DNA from: Arcticibacter tournemirensis
Lineage (GTDB): Bacteria; Bacteroidota; Bacteroidia; Sphingobacteriales; Sphingobacteriaceae
Reading direction: 5' to 3'
Length of the DNA stretch: 64,000 nt
Assembly (NCBI RefSeq): GCF_006716645.1
Contig: NZ_VFPL01000001.1
Coordinates: 2,914,001 to 2,978,000, forward strand
Of this stretch, positions 27,647 to 37,224 are shown one piece after another. The position numbers and the translations under genes were made by a program. Position 1 is the first letter of the stretch, and every line of letters begins with the position of its first letter. The notes below the pieces were generated by a model. That model was not told the origin of the DNA. It made no database searches and saw only the letters and a list, made by a program, of their open reading frames with translations.

Positions 27647-29599
27647 ATGTATCATCTTAGGAACATAATCTGCGGATTATTATTGTTGTCATGTTTGTCG
27701 AGGTCCTTTGCACAGGACCTGGATGTTTCCAGCCCGGATGAACAACTTGTTGTTAAGCTGTCACTAGACCGTGGCAGGCTCTACTATCATGTGTTCCTGC
27801 AGGGAAAAGAAATGCTGGAAAAGTCGCCTCTGGGTTTACGGGGCAGTCAGGTTGACTTAAGTTCAAGCCTTCGTCTTATAGAAAAGAAATCAGGCAGGAT
27901 CGACGAAACATATACTGAACCGAAAATAAAAACAAGCACGGTCAGGTATCAGGCGAACGAACTGGTTTGTAAATTTGAAAATCAAAATAAGAATCAGCTA
28001 GAGGTCGTATTCCGTGTGAGTAATAATAATATTGCTTTCAGATACCATGTCCCGCAGACAGGCGAAGCTGCTAACTTTATCATTGAGGAAGAGCTAAGCG
28101 GGTACAAATTCCCGTTGGTCAGCACTACTTTTTTAACACCCCAGGCATCTCCTATGATTGGCTGGATGAAAACCAAACCCAGTTATGAAGAAGAGTACGT
28201 TGCCGACCAGCCTTTAGGTGTTCCGTCAAAATATGGTGTTGGTTATACCTTTCCTTCGCTCTTTCATGTAGGTGACAGAGGCTGGGTGTTATTATCAGAA
28301 ACTGGAGTAAACAGTCTATACTGCGGATCGAAGCTGAGCGAAGGCACTAAAGATGGCTTATATAAGATTGCATTCCCCGAAGCAGGTGAAAATAATGGTA
28401 TCGGACGTGCGAACCCCACCATTGCGTTGCCTGGTTATACTCCCTGGCGAACCCTTACTGTGGGAAACAACCTGAAGCCTGTTGTTGAAACGACTATTTC
28501 GTTTGATGTGGTGGAGCCGCTGTATAAGCCGTCCAAATCTTACTCATATGGTCGTTCTACCTGGAGCTGGTTGTTGTGGCAAGACGGCAGCATTAACTTT
28601 GACGATCAGAAAAAGTATATCGATCTCTCTGCTGCTCTGGGGTATGAATTTGTGCTCGTGGATAATTGGTGGGACACCAGAATAGGACGTGAAAAAATTG
28701 AACAACTGGCGGCATACGCTAAGGATAAAGGAGTTGGTTTGCTCCTTTGGTATAATTCGAACGGCTTCTGGAGTGATGCACCGCAGGGACCAAAGAATAA
28801 GATGAATACAGCCATTGCACGAAAGCCGGAAATGGCCTGGATGCAACGGATCGGTATCAAAGGTATTAAAGTGGATTTTTTCGGAGGAGACAAGCAGGAG
28901 ACCCTGAAGCTTTACGAAGACATTCTTTCTGATGCGAATGATTACGGATTGGCAGTGATTTTTCATGGAAGTACGTTGCCTCGTGGCTGGGAACGCATGT
29001 ACCCCAATTTTGTAGGTAGTGAAGCTGTACTGGCTTCCGAAAATTTAATTTTCACACAGCATGCCAATGATACTGAAGCGTTCAACGCAAGCCTGCATCC
29101 CTTTATCCGTAATTCTGTAGCTTCTATGGATTTTGGCCCTGTCTTGCTTAACAAACGTCATAACCGGGAGAACAACGGGGGAACCACCAGGAAGACCACA
29201 GAGACCTTTCAATTGGCAACAGCAATCTTGTTTCAAACGCCGGTACAGAATTTCGGTATCACTCCTAATAATCTGGTTGAAATGCCCGCTTACGTTATTG
29301 ATTTCATGAAAAAGGTTCCGACCACCTGGGACGAGACAGTGTTCATAGATGGTTATCCCGGAAAATACTGTGTGCTGGCGAGACGCCATGAAAATACGTG
29401 GTACATTGCAGGCATTAATGCAGAAGAAAAACCAAAAACACTAAGAGTGTCTTTGCCGATGTTGTCGGGCAAAGAAGTGATGTTGTATTCGGATAACCAG
29501 GGGAGAGAACCGCAACGGACTTCGGTACGTCTCAAAAAAAATAAAACATTAACACTTTCCTTATTGCCTGGAGGCGGAAATATTATTGTCGGAGAGTAA
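27647..29599 (+). CDS. Glycoside hydrolase family 97 (alpha-glycosidase)
   Basis: A 650-residue secreted enzyme (signal peptide ends at about SFAQ) with the three GH97 parts: an N-terminal beta-sandwich (about 25-275), a TIM barrel (280-545) and a C-terminal beta domain. The barrel contains FVLVDNWWDTRIG and GIKGIKVDFFGGDKQ. An Asp in the latter position is what retaining GH97 alpha-galactosidases use as nucleophile, while SusB-type inverting members rely on Glu bases, so the retaining type is inferred. The double GH43 gene follows 11 bases later and is surely cotranscribed, suggesting joint attack on a mixed plant polysaccharide. Confidence 0.9.
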   Translation: MYHLRNIICGLLLLSCLSRSFAQDLDVSSPDEQLVVKLSLDRGRLYYHVFLQGKEMLEKSPLGLRGSQVDLSSSLRLIEKKSGRIDETYTEPKIKTSTVRYQANELVCKFENQNKNQLEVVFRVSNNNIAFRYHVPQTGEAANFIIEEELSGYKFPLVSTTFLTPQASPMIGWMKTKPSYEEEYVADQPLGVPSKYGVGYTFPSLFHVGDRGWVLLSETGVNSLYCGSKLSEGTKDGLYKIAFPEAGENNGIGRANPTIALPGYTPWRTLTVGNNLKPVVETTISFDVVEPLYKPSKSYSYGRSTWSWLLWQDGSINFDDQKKYIDLSAALGYEFVLVDNWWDTRIGREKIEQLAAYAKDKGVGLLLWYNSNGFWSDAPQGPKNKMNTAIARKPEMAWMQRIGIKGIKVDFFGGDKQETLKLYEDILSDANDYGLAVIFHGSTLPRGWERMYPNFVGSEAVLASENLIFTQHANDTEAFNASLHPFIRNSVASMDFGPVLLNKRHNRENNGGTTRKTTETFQLATAILFQTPVQNFGITPNNLVEMPAYVIDFMKKVPTTWDETVFIDGYPGKYCVLARRHENTWYIAGINAEEKPKTLRVSLPMLSGKEVMLYSDNQGREPQRTSVRLKKNKTLTLSLLPGGGNIIVGE

Positions 29600-29610
29600 C
29601 TATTTAATAA

Positions 29611-31554
29611 ATGAAACCTGTAAACTGGATAATGAAGAATGAATGTCAATTTACGAGACTAATACTCTTTGTAGTTTTAATCGTGGGCTTTGCCGGAAGG
29701 TTATTTAGCCAGACTTATAAATCGGGGCCGTCCGATAAAGATTTTGCTGGCTACTTGTTTGCCTACTTCAAAGGGAATGTGGTAGAAGATGAAGCTGTTT
29801 GCTTTGCGATCAGCACCGATGGATACAATTATCGAGCTTTGAATGGCAACAAGCCAGTGCTCGATTCTAAAGTGATCAGTAGTACCGGTGGCGTGCGCGA
29901 CCCTCATATCCTTCGTGGTGAAGACGGTCAGTCGTATTATATGGTTTTAACTGACATGACTTCATCGAAAGGGTGGGACTCTAACCGGGCCATGGTGCTG
30001 TTGAAGTCGCGTGATTTGATAAACTGGCAACATACTGTTGTGAACATACAACAACGTTACAAGGGGCAGGAAGATCTGAAGCGTGTATGGGCTCCACAGA
30101 CGATATTTGATCCTGCGGCGCAGAAGTATATGGTTTACTGGTCTATGCAGCATGGCAACGGTCCTGATATCATCTACTATGCTTATGCCAATCGCGACTT
30201 TACCGGTTTTGATTCGGAACCTAAAATTCTGTTCCGACCTGGAAATGGCAAGTCGTGTATTGATGGAGATATTATTAACAAAAACGGACTGTTTTACTTG
30301 TTTTATAAGACTGAAGGACATGGCAATGGGATTAAACTTGCATTGACAGATTCACTCACCTCAGGGAAATGGATTGAACAGCCAGGATATAAGCAGCAAA
30401 CCAGGGACGCTGTTGAGGGATCGGGCGTTTTCAAGTTAAACCATTCGGATAAGTATATTTTGATGTACGACGTTTATGGCAAAGGCAAATATCAGTTCTG
30501 TGAAAGTACCGATTTGGACAGGTTTAAAGTGATCGATCAGAACGTGAAGATGGATTTTCATCCGCGTCATGGAACCATTATTCCGGTCTCACGCACAGAA
30601 TTAAAAAATTTGACCGCCCGCTGGGGTGTACCGGAAGGTATGGAGATATCTCTGAAAAAGAATCCTGTACTTGATGGATTTTATGCTGATCCTGATGTGC
30701 TGTATTCTAATAAAACGAAGAAATATTACATTTATCCTACCAGTGATGGCTTTGACGGCTGGGGTGGATATTATTTTAAAACATTCTCTTCAACCGATCT
30801 GACTAACTGGACCGATGAGGGTGTGATATTGGATTTGAAGAAAGACGTTTCATGGGGAAACCGTAACGCCTGGGCGCCTACCATTACCGAGAAGAAGATA
30901 AACGGTAAATACAAATACTATTATTACTTCACCGCGGCTCAGAAAATAGGAGTAGCCGTATCCGACCTGCCTACTGGTCCATTTAGGGATTCGGGGAAAC
31001 CGCTTATAGATTTTAAGCCAGAAGGTATCAACAGAGGACAGGAAATTGATCCAGCTGTATTTAGTGACCCAAAGAGCGGCAAAAGTTATTTATACTGGGG
31101 TAACGGATACCTGGCTGTAGCCGAACTAAATAAGGATATGGTTTCACTGAAAGCGAATACTACCAGGGTTTTAACTCCGGATAAAACATTCAGGGAAGGT
31201 TGTTACGTGATCTGCAGGAAGGGGACTTATTATTTTCTATGGTCGGAAGATGATACACGCAGTGAGAATTACCGGGTGCGTTATGGAACATCACGGTCGC
31301 CCTTTGGTCCGATCGAAATTCCCGAAAATAACCTGATACTGCAGAAGGATCCATCAAAGGGTATATATGGTACAGGGCATTGCTCCGTATTGCAGGTACC
31401 CGGAAAGGATGAATGGTATATGGTTTACCATCGGTTTAATTATCCTGAAGGGATACACATGGGAGATGCTGCAGGATTTAACAGAGAGGTTTGTATCGAT
31501 CCGATGCATTTTGACCAAAATGGAAATATTGTACCGGTAGTACCGTCTCATTAA
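29611..31554 (+). CDS. Secreted protein with two glycoside hydrolase family 43 domains
   Basis: A 647-residue secreted protein (signal ends at FSQT) containing two beta-propellers. The first (about 35-335) shows VRDPHILRGEDGQSYYMVL and ESTDLDRF; the second (345-645) shows LDGFYADPDVLYSNKTKKYY, EIDPAVFSDPKSGKSYLYWG and the Glu in REGCYVICRKGTYYFLWSEDD. The second domain has the clearer GH43 catalytic set; the first may be a diverged enzyme or binding domain. A second Met at residue 8 (29632) is an alternative start. It follows the GH97 gene by 11 bases. Confidence 0.87.
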   Translation: MKPVNWIMKNECQFTRLILFVVLIVGFAGRLFSQTYKSGPSDKDFAGYLFAYFKGNVVEDEAVCFAISTDGYNYRALNGNKPVLDSKVISSTGGVRDPHILRGEDGQSYYMVLTDMTSSKGWDSNRAMVLLKSRDLINWQHTVVNIQQRYKGQEDLKRVWAPQTIFDPAAQKYMVYWSMQHGNGPDIIYYAYANRDFTGFDSEPKILFRPGNGKSCIDGDIINKNGLFYLFYKTEGHGNGIKLALTDSLTSGKWIEQPGYKQQTRDAVEGSGVFKLNHSDKYILMYDVYGKGKYQFCESTDLDRFKVIDQNVKMDFHPRHGTIIPVSRTELKNLTARWGVPEGMEISLKKNPVLDGFYADPDVLYSNKTKKYYIYPTSDGFDGWGGYYFKTFSSTDLTNWTDEGVILDLKKDVSWGNRNAWAPTITEKKINGKYKYYYYFTAAQKIGVAVSDLPTGPFRDSGKPLIDFKPEGINRGQEIDPAVFSDPKSGKSYLYWGNGYLAVAELNKDMVSLKANTTRVLTPDKTFREGCYVICRKGTYYFLWSEDDTRSENYRVRYGTSRSPFGPIEIPENNLILQKDPSKGIYGTGHCSVLQVPGKDEWYMVYHRFNYPEGIHMGDAAGFNREVCIDPMHFDQNGNIVPVVPSH

Positions 31555-31625
31555 GTCGGGAATTGCCGGGAGACGGTTTTAACTCATTTTGTCGTAAATC
31601 ACCCTTTGATAGTCGTAATGTACCC

Positions 31626-31655
31626 TTTGCTTTTTGTGAAGGGCGGGTATCTTTG
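31626..31655 (+). promoter_or_regulatory. Consensus Bacteroidota promoter
   Basis: TTTG (31626-31629), 18 bases, then TATCTTTG (31648-31655): a full match to the -33/-7 pattern. It is 50 bases before the VOC-protein ATG. Confidence 0.75.
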
Positions 31656-31704
31656 TACAAACAGAACCGCTTAAGAAATTTTACAACTATTAATCTACTT
31701 CAAA

Positions 31705-32127
31705 ATGAAATTAAATCCTTATTTAAACTTTGACGGGAATGCAGAAGAGGCATTCAGGTTTTATCAATCGGTTTTTGGAGGGGAGCTGTTCCTGCAAAGA
31801 ATGGATAACGCCCCCGGTGGCGAAAATCTGCCAAACAGCGAGAAGAACCGCGTAATGCATGTTTCTATTCCGATTGGCGATGGTCAGTTCCTGATGGCCT
31901 CCGATTGTTTGCCGAGCGCTGGTCACGTATTGCGTGTGGGTAATAACAACTACATTTCTATTACTCCTGACAGCAGGGAAGAGGCAGACCGGATTTTCAA
32001 AGGCCTTTCAGAAGGTGGTACTGTAGAGATGCCGATGGCCGACATGTTTTGGGGTGATTATTTCGGTTCATTTGTCGATAAGTTCGGCGTTTACTGGATG
32101 ATCAACCTGCCGTCGTCAAAGGCGTGA
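31705..32127 (+). CDS. VOC superfamily (glyoxalase-like, PhnB type) protein
   Basis: A 140-residue protein opening MKLNPYLNFDGNAEEAFRFY with the beta-alpha-beta layout of the vicinal oxygen chelate fold, then VFGGELFLQRM and a C-terminal DMFWGDYFGSFVDKFGVYW, the PhnB/YjdN-like signature. These small cytosolic proteins bind a metal and a small ligand; many have unknown substrates. It has its own consensus promoter and converges on the two-component operon. Confidence 0.88.
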   Translation: MKLNPYLNFDGNAEEAFRFYQSVFGGELFLQRMDNAPGGENLPNSEKNRVMHVSIPIGDGQFLMASDCLPSAGHVLRVGNNNYISITPDSREEADRIFKGLSEGGTVEMPMADMFWGDYFGSFVDKFGVYWMINLPSSKA

Positions 32128-32151
32128 TATTACCGATGCCCGCATCCCTTG

Positions 32152-33480
32152 TTATAATTTTGCGGTGTTTCGCCTGAATATCAGCGTAAAAGTAGTGCCT
32201 TCGTTAATTACCGAATCTGCGGTGATATCTATTTTAAGATAGGCCGCAATACTTTTTACAATAGCAAGTCCCAAGCCATAGCCAACCTGTGAATGCAGGT
32301 TGGTCTTCCTGAAGCGATCAAAGACAAAAGGGAGATCCTCTTTTGGAATGCCAATGCCAGTATCGCTAATGGTAATCATGTAATTTCCATTTTTCAGCTT
32401 ATGTCCGGCGATTGAAATCCTTCCATCCTGGCGGTTGAATTTTATAGCGTTGTGTATCAGGTTGAAAAACAGCTGGAATATTAAGTCTTTGTTTACATCT
32501 GGAAGAATAACGTCCGGTGCAATATCCAAAGAAATATGGATGCTTTTTTCTTCCAGCCTGTGTTTAATCTCTTCAATCAAATCTTCAAAAAGAGGTAACA
32601 ACTGTACAGGTTCCTTCGATGCGTACTGTTGGTTTTCGATCCGTGAGATCAGTAATAACGAGCTGGTGATCTTCTTTAACCTGTCAACCGTTTTCATCAT
32701 TTCCACTACGGCAATTGCAGAAGCCTCATCTATGTTTTCGTCAGCCAGGAAATTCTCCATTTTGTTCTGGAGGATACTGATGGGGGTCATCAGCTCATGC
32801 GAAGCATTTGACGTAAATTCACGCTCCTTGTAAAAGGCTTCGTTGATCTGTTTCATTAATAAGATGAGGGACTCGTCCAGATATTTGAAATCCGTAGTGC
32901 TGGTTTTAATTCGTTGCTGCTGGGATTCAAATGGAAATGCACTGTTAACCAGCTTCGTCTTAATGATTGCTGAAAGTGGTTTGATCAGAACCCGTATAAA
33001 GGTGAGATCGATCAGGATAGTCATAACGATTAAGGTGATCAGTACATATAGTGCGAAGCGTTGAAGGGGCTTGTTGTACTGATCGATGCTCGCCGTGGTT
33101 TTGCCTATCTCAAGGAGGTAGTTTTTATTCTTACTTTTAAATGTATAGCTTAAAACGCGGTAATTGAGCGTATCGCCTTCTATCAGTCTTCTTGAATCCT
33201 TGATTGCATCGATCTTAAGGTCGGTATCCACCGGCAGAAAAGCGATAAATTCCTCCTTCAGCAGCGTATAACTGCCGTAATTTTCGTCGCCCTGCAAGTA
33301 ATGGTCGAGTCCGTTTTTCTCTACAATCTTCAGTACCTTTTTTTGTTGCTGGCGCAGGGTTCGATTCGTATAATCAGAGGCGATCTCCCTCACGAGAAAC
33401 GGCAAAGCCAGGATAAAAAGCAAAACAATGGCCATCTTCGATCCTGTAATGAACAGCGTGAGTTTTGTAGAGAGCTTCAT
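32152..33480 (-). CDS. Sensor histidine kinase (OmpR-type partner)
   Basis: A 442-residue inner-membrane kinase with helices at about residues 10-32 and 148-170 flanking a periplasmic sensor of some 110 residues. HisKA motif FTSNASHELMTPIS (His228) is followed by the N box (LFFNLIHNAIKFN), G1 (ISDTGIGIP), F box (FDRFRK) and G2 (GYGLGLAIVKSI). It begins one base after the response regulator stop codon. The regulator's operon also encodes a barrel protein and a Lys-rich secreted protein, which may be envelope targets or sensors. Confidence 0.93.
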   Translation of the reverse strand: MKLSTKLTLFITGSKMAIVLLFILALPFLVREIASDYTNRTLRQQQKKVLKIVEKNGLDHYLQGDENYGSYTLLKEEFIAFLPVDTDLKIDAIKDSRRLIEGDTLNYRVLSYTFKSKNKNYLLEIGKTTASIDQYNKPLQRFALYVLITLIVMTILIDLTFIRVLIKPLSAIIKTKLVNSAFPFESQQQRIKTSTTDFKYLDESLILLMKQINEAFYKEREFTSNASHELMTPISILQNKMENFLADENIDEASAIAVVEMMKTVDRLKKITSSLLLISRIENQQYASKEPVQLLPLFEDLIEEIKHRLEEKSIHISLDIAPDVILPDVNKDLIFQLFFNLIHNAIKFNRQDGRISIAGHKLKNGNYMITISDTGIGIPKEDLPFVFDRFRKTNLHSQVGYGLGLAIVKSIAAYLKIDITADSVINEGTTFTLIFRRNTAKL

Positions 33481-33481
33481 C

Positions 33482-34156
33482 TTACTTTTTAATCCGGTAA
33501 CCTACTCCTCGTACTGTTTCCAGCCATTCTGAAGAAGCCCGGGCGTTGAGTTTTTTACGTATGTTTTTTATATGGGCGTCAATGTAGTTCGAATCATAGT
33601 CGTCATTAACAAAAGTTCCCCAGATGTGCTCACTGAGCTGTACGCGGGTGAGTACACGGCCCCTGTGTATCAGCAGGTAGCTTAGCAGATCAAATTCTTT
33701 GCGTGAAAACTCTATTTCACTTCCTTCAAACAGTACCTGTCGTTTTTGAATATCTACCTGAAACTGTCCAACCGGAATCAGCTTTTCGGCAATATTAAAC
33801 TTCCGTCTCGCTATGGCCAGCATCCTCGATTTTAATTCGAGCAGGTAAAAAGGTTTTGCCAGATAATCATCGGCTCCAAGGTCGAGCCCGCTCACCCGGT
33901 CTTTCAGGTTGGTTCTGGCTGTGATGATGATATACGCAGCGTCAGGGTTACTCTTCCTGGCGGATTTCAGAACTTCCAGCCCATCTCCGTCGGGTAAACT
34001 GAGATCGATTAAAATAAAGTCATATTGGTTAAGCTCTGCCTTTTCGAGCCCGCTCTTTAAAGAGTGGGCAAGATCGCACACGTAAAAGTTCTTTTTGAGG
34101 AAGGCCTCCATTTCGTAGGCCAGTGTTTTTTCGTCTTCAACAATTAATACTTTCAT
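33482..34156 (-). CDS. OmpR-family response regulator
   Basis: A 224-residue regulator with receiver domain (VLIVEDE; phospho-acceptor Asp51 in FILIDLSLPDG; Lys in DDYLAKPF) and a winged-helix output domain (FSRKEFDLLSYLLIHRGRVL and TVRGVGYRIKK). It is paired with the kinase at 32152-33480 (gap of one base) and follows the barrel gene by three bases. Confidence 0.95.
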   Translation of the reverse strand: MKVLIVEDEKTLAYEMEAFLKKNFYVCDLAHSLKSGLEKAELNQYDFILIDLSLPDGDGLEVLKSARKSNPDAAYIIITARTNLKDRVSGLDLGADDYLAKPFYLLELKSRMLAIARRKFNIAEKLIPVGQFQVDIQKRQVLFEGSEIEFSRKEFDLLSYLLIHRGRVLTRVQLSEHIWGTFVNDDYDSNYIDAHIKNIRKKLNARASSEWLETVRGVGYRIKK

Positions 34157-34159
34157 AGC

Positions 34160-35002
34160 CTAAAACTGGTAATAACAGGATAAGCCAAAAATGGATAGCC
34201 GGGGCTTAAGTTCCGCATTTTCTTTTGAATTGAGTACAGAAAACTGGTAGCTGAATTCAGCGATATAATTACCTCTGCTAAGACCGACTGGAATCTTAAA
34301 GTTATAAGATAACATATTAAAACGGCTATATTCTACTGTTTCTGTACTAACAGCAGCTGAACCGGAGTTTCCTGGCGAAGAGGGTGCCTTGCCTTTAGCC
34401 TTGTCGCGTTTGCCTTTTGCTACCGTATAGGTTTCATAAAAACGCCGGGTTCCTGCCACCAGTTCAATTGCTGGTTCCATGTATATCGCGTTTTTTTCGT
34501 TAAAAAGACTGCCGAGGCTGATCTCTCTTGAATTGGACAGACCGACGAATATATCACTTTGCTTCCCGAAGGCATAATCTGTACTGAGTGTGCTTTTAAG
34601 CCACGGCCATGAATATGCGGCAGACAAGTTTACATTGTTTTGGTTGGATGCCTGCAGCAGGGGGGAGTTGGCTGGAAAAAGAGAATAAGAGTATGAAAGG
34701 TCGAGATTTAACTCGTCATTAACATCGTAGTCAAAGCCAGCGCCTAGATCGGTTGCCGATAATCCGGAACCATAATTCAAAAGCTTGTAAGATCCGGCCG
34801 AAAAATAAAGTCCTAAGGGTAATTTTACTGTTGCATTAAGCAGTACGTAAGGGAACTTTTCGCTGGTAGCCTGACCGTAATAACTGATGTCGCTACTATA
34901 CAGGGCAGCCAGGGTGATAGTGGTCTTTTCATCGGGCTCCTGTTGTGCCTTAAGCTGTATGGTATATAGCATTAGCAGGAATGGCAATAGTAATGATCTC
35001 AT
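34160..35002 (-). CDS. Outer membrane beta-barrel-like hypothetical protein
   Basis: A 280-residue secreted protein (signal ends LKAQQ) made of amphipathic strands alternating with short turns and ending in aromatic Phe (SCYYQF), the usual signature for insertion by the BAM machinery. A charged Lys/Gly/Ser-rich loop (about residues 196-220) probably faces outward or the periplasm. No family was recognised. It is the second gene of the operon with the OmpR-type pair, hence a plausible target or sensor partner. Confidence 0.6.
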   Translation of the reverse strand: MRSLLLPFLLMLYTIQLKAQQEPDEKTTITLAALYSSDISYYGQATSEKFPYVLLNATVKLPLGLYFSAGSYKLLNYGSGLSATDLGAGFDYDVNDELNLDLSYSYSLFPANSPLLQASNQNNVNLSAAYSWPWLKSTLSTDYAFGKQSDIFVGLSNSREISLGSLFNEKNAIYMEPAIELVAGTRRFYETYTVAKGKRDKAKGKAPSSPGNSGSAAVSTETVEYSRFNMLSYNFKIPVGLSRGNYIAEFSYQFSVLNSKENAELKPRLSIFGLSCYYQF

Positions 35003-35015
35003 TTAACCACCTTTC

Positions 35016-35315
35016 TTAACGTTTCTTAATTTTAGGGCGGTTCACTTTCACCGGCTTCACTTTTACATCTGGCTTAGGTACCACAGTGGGGCGTTCCTGT
35101 TTTCTCGATTTTGGCACTTCTTTGACCTCCGGCTGGTCAGGCTTCTGATCTCCTTTATCCTTCTTTTTATCATTCTTTTTGTCTTGCTTCTTTTTATCCT
35201 GAAGGGAGGCAATTATCGAACTTTCCTCTACTGGCTTTTCCGCCCGCAACAGCACAGGGAATACCAATACCAGCATGGATGTAATAAGTAGCACGAATAT
35301 GAATGATCTCTTCAT
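35016..35315 (-). CDS. Small lysine-rich secreted protein
   Basis: A 99-residue protein with an N-terminal hydrophobic signal (about 25 residues, FVFPVLLRAE), then an extremely basic region (KKKQDKKNDKKKDKGDQ) and a Val/Lys/Pro-rich tail with VKVKPVKVNRPKIKKR. Low complexity prevents functional assignment. It is the first gene of the operon that continues with the barrel protein and the two-component system. It might bind anionic envelope polymers, but there is no direct evidence. Confidence 0.55.
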   Translation of the reverse strand: MKRSFIFVLLITSMLVLVFPVLLRAEKPVEESSIIASLQDKKKQDKKNDKKKDKGDQKPDQPEVKEVPKSRKQERPTVVPKPDVKVKPVKVNRPKIKKR

Positions 35316-35362
35316 GAAATAAAGATAATGAAGTTATTGTTATAGGGCGACTATGAACACTA

Positions 35363-35370
35363 CAAATGTA
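35363..35370 (-). promoter_or_regulatory. Possible -7 box for the two-component operon
   Basis: On the minus strand TACATTTG matches TAnnTTTG and lies about 48 bases before the ATG of the Lys-rich gene. No clear TTTG at the -33 position was found, so support is partial. Confidence 0.4.
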
Positions 35371-35492
35371 GATGCTGAACATGAAAATAGAATGAAAATC
35401 GCAGGCAACTTAATTCGGGAACATCATCTTTATTTCATGTTTGTTATCCAGTTTTGGGGTATTAAACATACTCACAAACAAAATATATTAAG

Positions 35493-36293
35493 ATGAAAAA
35501 GAAACTAGTATACTTCGCATTCGCCTCTTTATTCGGAATTACAACATTTACAGCGTGTAAAGAAGACAATAACGCCGGCACAGACGGGACAACGAAGGTG
35601 CAGATCAAGATGACCGATGCCCCGGGGAATTTTGATGAAATCAACTTAAGCGTCAAAGAAATAATATTGGTTTCGGATGGAAAGCCGTATGTGTTTGATG
35701 CCGATGTAGACGTTTTCAACGTTCTCGATTTTAGAATCGGAACCAGTAATCCGGATATCCTTGTTGCATCAGGAGAGATGCCGGCCGGAGATATCACTGA
35801 AATCAGGCTGGTACTTAATGATTCTGGAAATACAATAGTTGTTGATGGTGTAGAATCCGCTCTTGTTACCCCGAGCGGCCAATCATCAGGCTGGAAAGTT
35901 AAACTTACTGAAAATCCTTCACTTGTGGCTGGTGTAACCTACTCATTGCTTCTTGATTTTGATGCAGCCAAATCCATTGTGCATACAGGAAACGGAAAAT
36001 ATTTGCTTAAACCCGTTGTGAGGGGTATCGCGAATGCTACTTCAGGACTGATATCAGGAACGGTATTGCCCTTAGAGAGCCATCCCGAGGTGTTGGTAAT
36101 CGCCGGAACAGATACCGTTGGAACCGTTGCAGATCCTTTGACTGGTAAATTCACAGTAGGCGGCCTTGCTGCCGGAACATATGCTGTTAAATTTAACCCG
36201 GTTGAAGGCTATAGAGACAGCACTGTTGCCAATATATCAGTGGTACGCGGACAAAATACGGTTATAGATGCCGTTGTACTTAAACAACAATAA
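35493..36293 (+). CDS. DUF4382 lipoprotein
   Basis: A 266-residue lipoprotein (signal with Cys at about residue 21, TFTACKED). The N-terminal half (TTKVQIKMTDAPGNFDEINL, SVKEIILVSDG) matches DUF4382; the C-terminal part (about 185-262) forms a carboxypeptidase-regulatory/CNA_B-like beta unit (ISGTVLPLE, LTGKFTVGGLAAGTYAVKFN). Predicted to sit in the periplasm or at the outer membrane. The domain's role is unknown. It is followed 25 bases later by another small secreted protein. Confidence 0.85.
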   Translation: MKKKLVYFAFASLFGITTFTACKEDNNAGTDGTTKVQIKMTDAPGNFDEINLSVKEIILVSDGKPYVFDADVDVFNVLDFRIGTSNPDILVASGEMPAGDITEIRLVLNDSGNTIVVDGVESALVTPSGQSSGWKVKLTENPSLVAGVTYSLLLDFDAAKSIVHTGNGKYLLKPVVRGIANATSGLISGTVLPLESHPEVLVIAGTDTVGTVADPLTGKFTVGGLAAGTYAVKFNPVEGYRDSTVANISVVRGQNTVIDAVVLKQQ

Positions 36294-36318
36294 TGAAAAT
36301 GTATTTTAAATTAAAAGT

Positions 36319-36852
36319 ATGAAAAAGCTATTTGTCTTTTTAATGCTTGCAATTGGCGTCACAGCAGGCTCACGTGCCTTAGGACAGGTAAGCATTAACG
36401 TAAATATTGGCAGCCAACCGCTGTGGGGGCCGGTAGGATATGATCATGTCGATTATTATTATTTACCTGACATAGAAAGCTACTACTATGTGCCAACCCG
36501 GAAATTTATATACCTGAATAATGGCAGGTGGATATTCAGTTCTGGTTTGCCTTCGGCATACCGAAACTACGATCTTTATAACAGCTATAAAGTTGTTATC
36601 AATTCACCTAAACCATATTTAAAATATACCGAACATAAGGTTAAATATTCAAAATATAAATCGAACCGTTCGCAAGCTGTTATCTTAAGGAGTAGCGATC
36701 CAAAATACTATATAGTTAAAGGCCATCCGAAAAGCAAAGCCAAAGTGGGTGTTAAAGGCGGGCCTTCTGGCAAGGTTAAAGTTAATGCCGGCAACAAAGC
36801 CCACGGAAACGGACATGCCGGCGGCAATGACAAGGGTAGGGGAAAACATTGA
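36319..36852 (+). CDS. Secreted Tyr/Lys-rich hypothetical protein
   Basis: A 177-residue protein with a signal peptide (ends near RALGQ). The middle region (VDYYYLPDIESYYYVPTRKF followed by IYLNNGRWIF) is tyrosine-rich and repetitive in character; the tail (about 130-177) is Lys/Gly/His-rich and disordered. Similar small secreted proteins are frequent in Bacteroidota but I cannot name a family. It probably shares a transcript with the DUF4382 gene and ends at the hairpin at 36874-36901. Confidence 0.55.
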   Translation: MKKLFVFLMLAIGVTAGSRALGQVSINVNIGSQPLWGPVGYDHVDYYYLPDIESYYYVPTRKFIYLNNGRWIFSSGLPSAYRNYDLYNSYKVVINSPKPYLKYTEHKVKYSKYKSNRSQAVILRSSDPKYYIVKGHPKSKAKVGVKGGPSGKVKVNAGNKAHGNGHAGGNDKGRGKH

Positions 36853-36873
36853 TTGTTGTTGTTGAATGTTGTG

Positions 36874-36901
36874 CAAAGGATCTCCATACGGGGATCCTTT
36901 G
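36874..36901 (+). terminator. Strong hairpin terminator
   Basis: CAAAGGATCTCC and GGGGATCCTTTG pair over 12 positions (one G:T) around ATAC. It lies 21 bases after the upstream gene. Confidence 0.75.
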
Positions 36902-37224
36902 TTGTTATATAGCAGGATTGCTTCTGCGCGACACTTCAGTCTGCTCATCCGGTACATTCAGCGGCATAAGCGATGGATAAAATCAATTACTGCGGCGGTA
37001 AAAACTTATGATTTTTTTACTGGAAAACAGGATGATATAAATGTAATAAATTGATAAATAGTTTTTTGCAGAACAAAGTTATTGGATCTTTTCAAGACAG
37101 GACTCTTTTTTGGCTGGCATAATTCAGCCTTTACATACCTTAGTTGCAAAGTTTAACCATGACCTGTCGGCTACAAGGTGTAAAATAACCTAAAGTAAGA
37201 AGGAGTTCAGAAAAACCTGAAAAA
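36902..37224. other. Intergenic region before the GH3 gene
   Basis: About 320 A/T-rich bases with no supported gene. A TACCTTAG at about 37135 loosely fits the -7 promoter box for the GH3 gene. Nothing else is evident. Confidence 0.4.
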
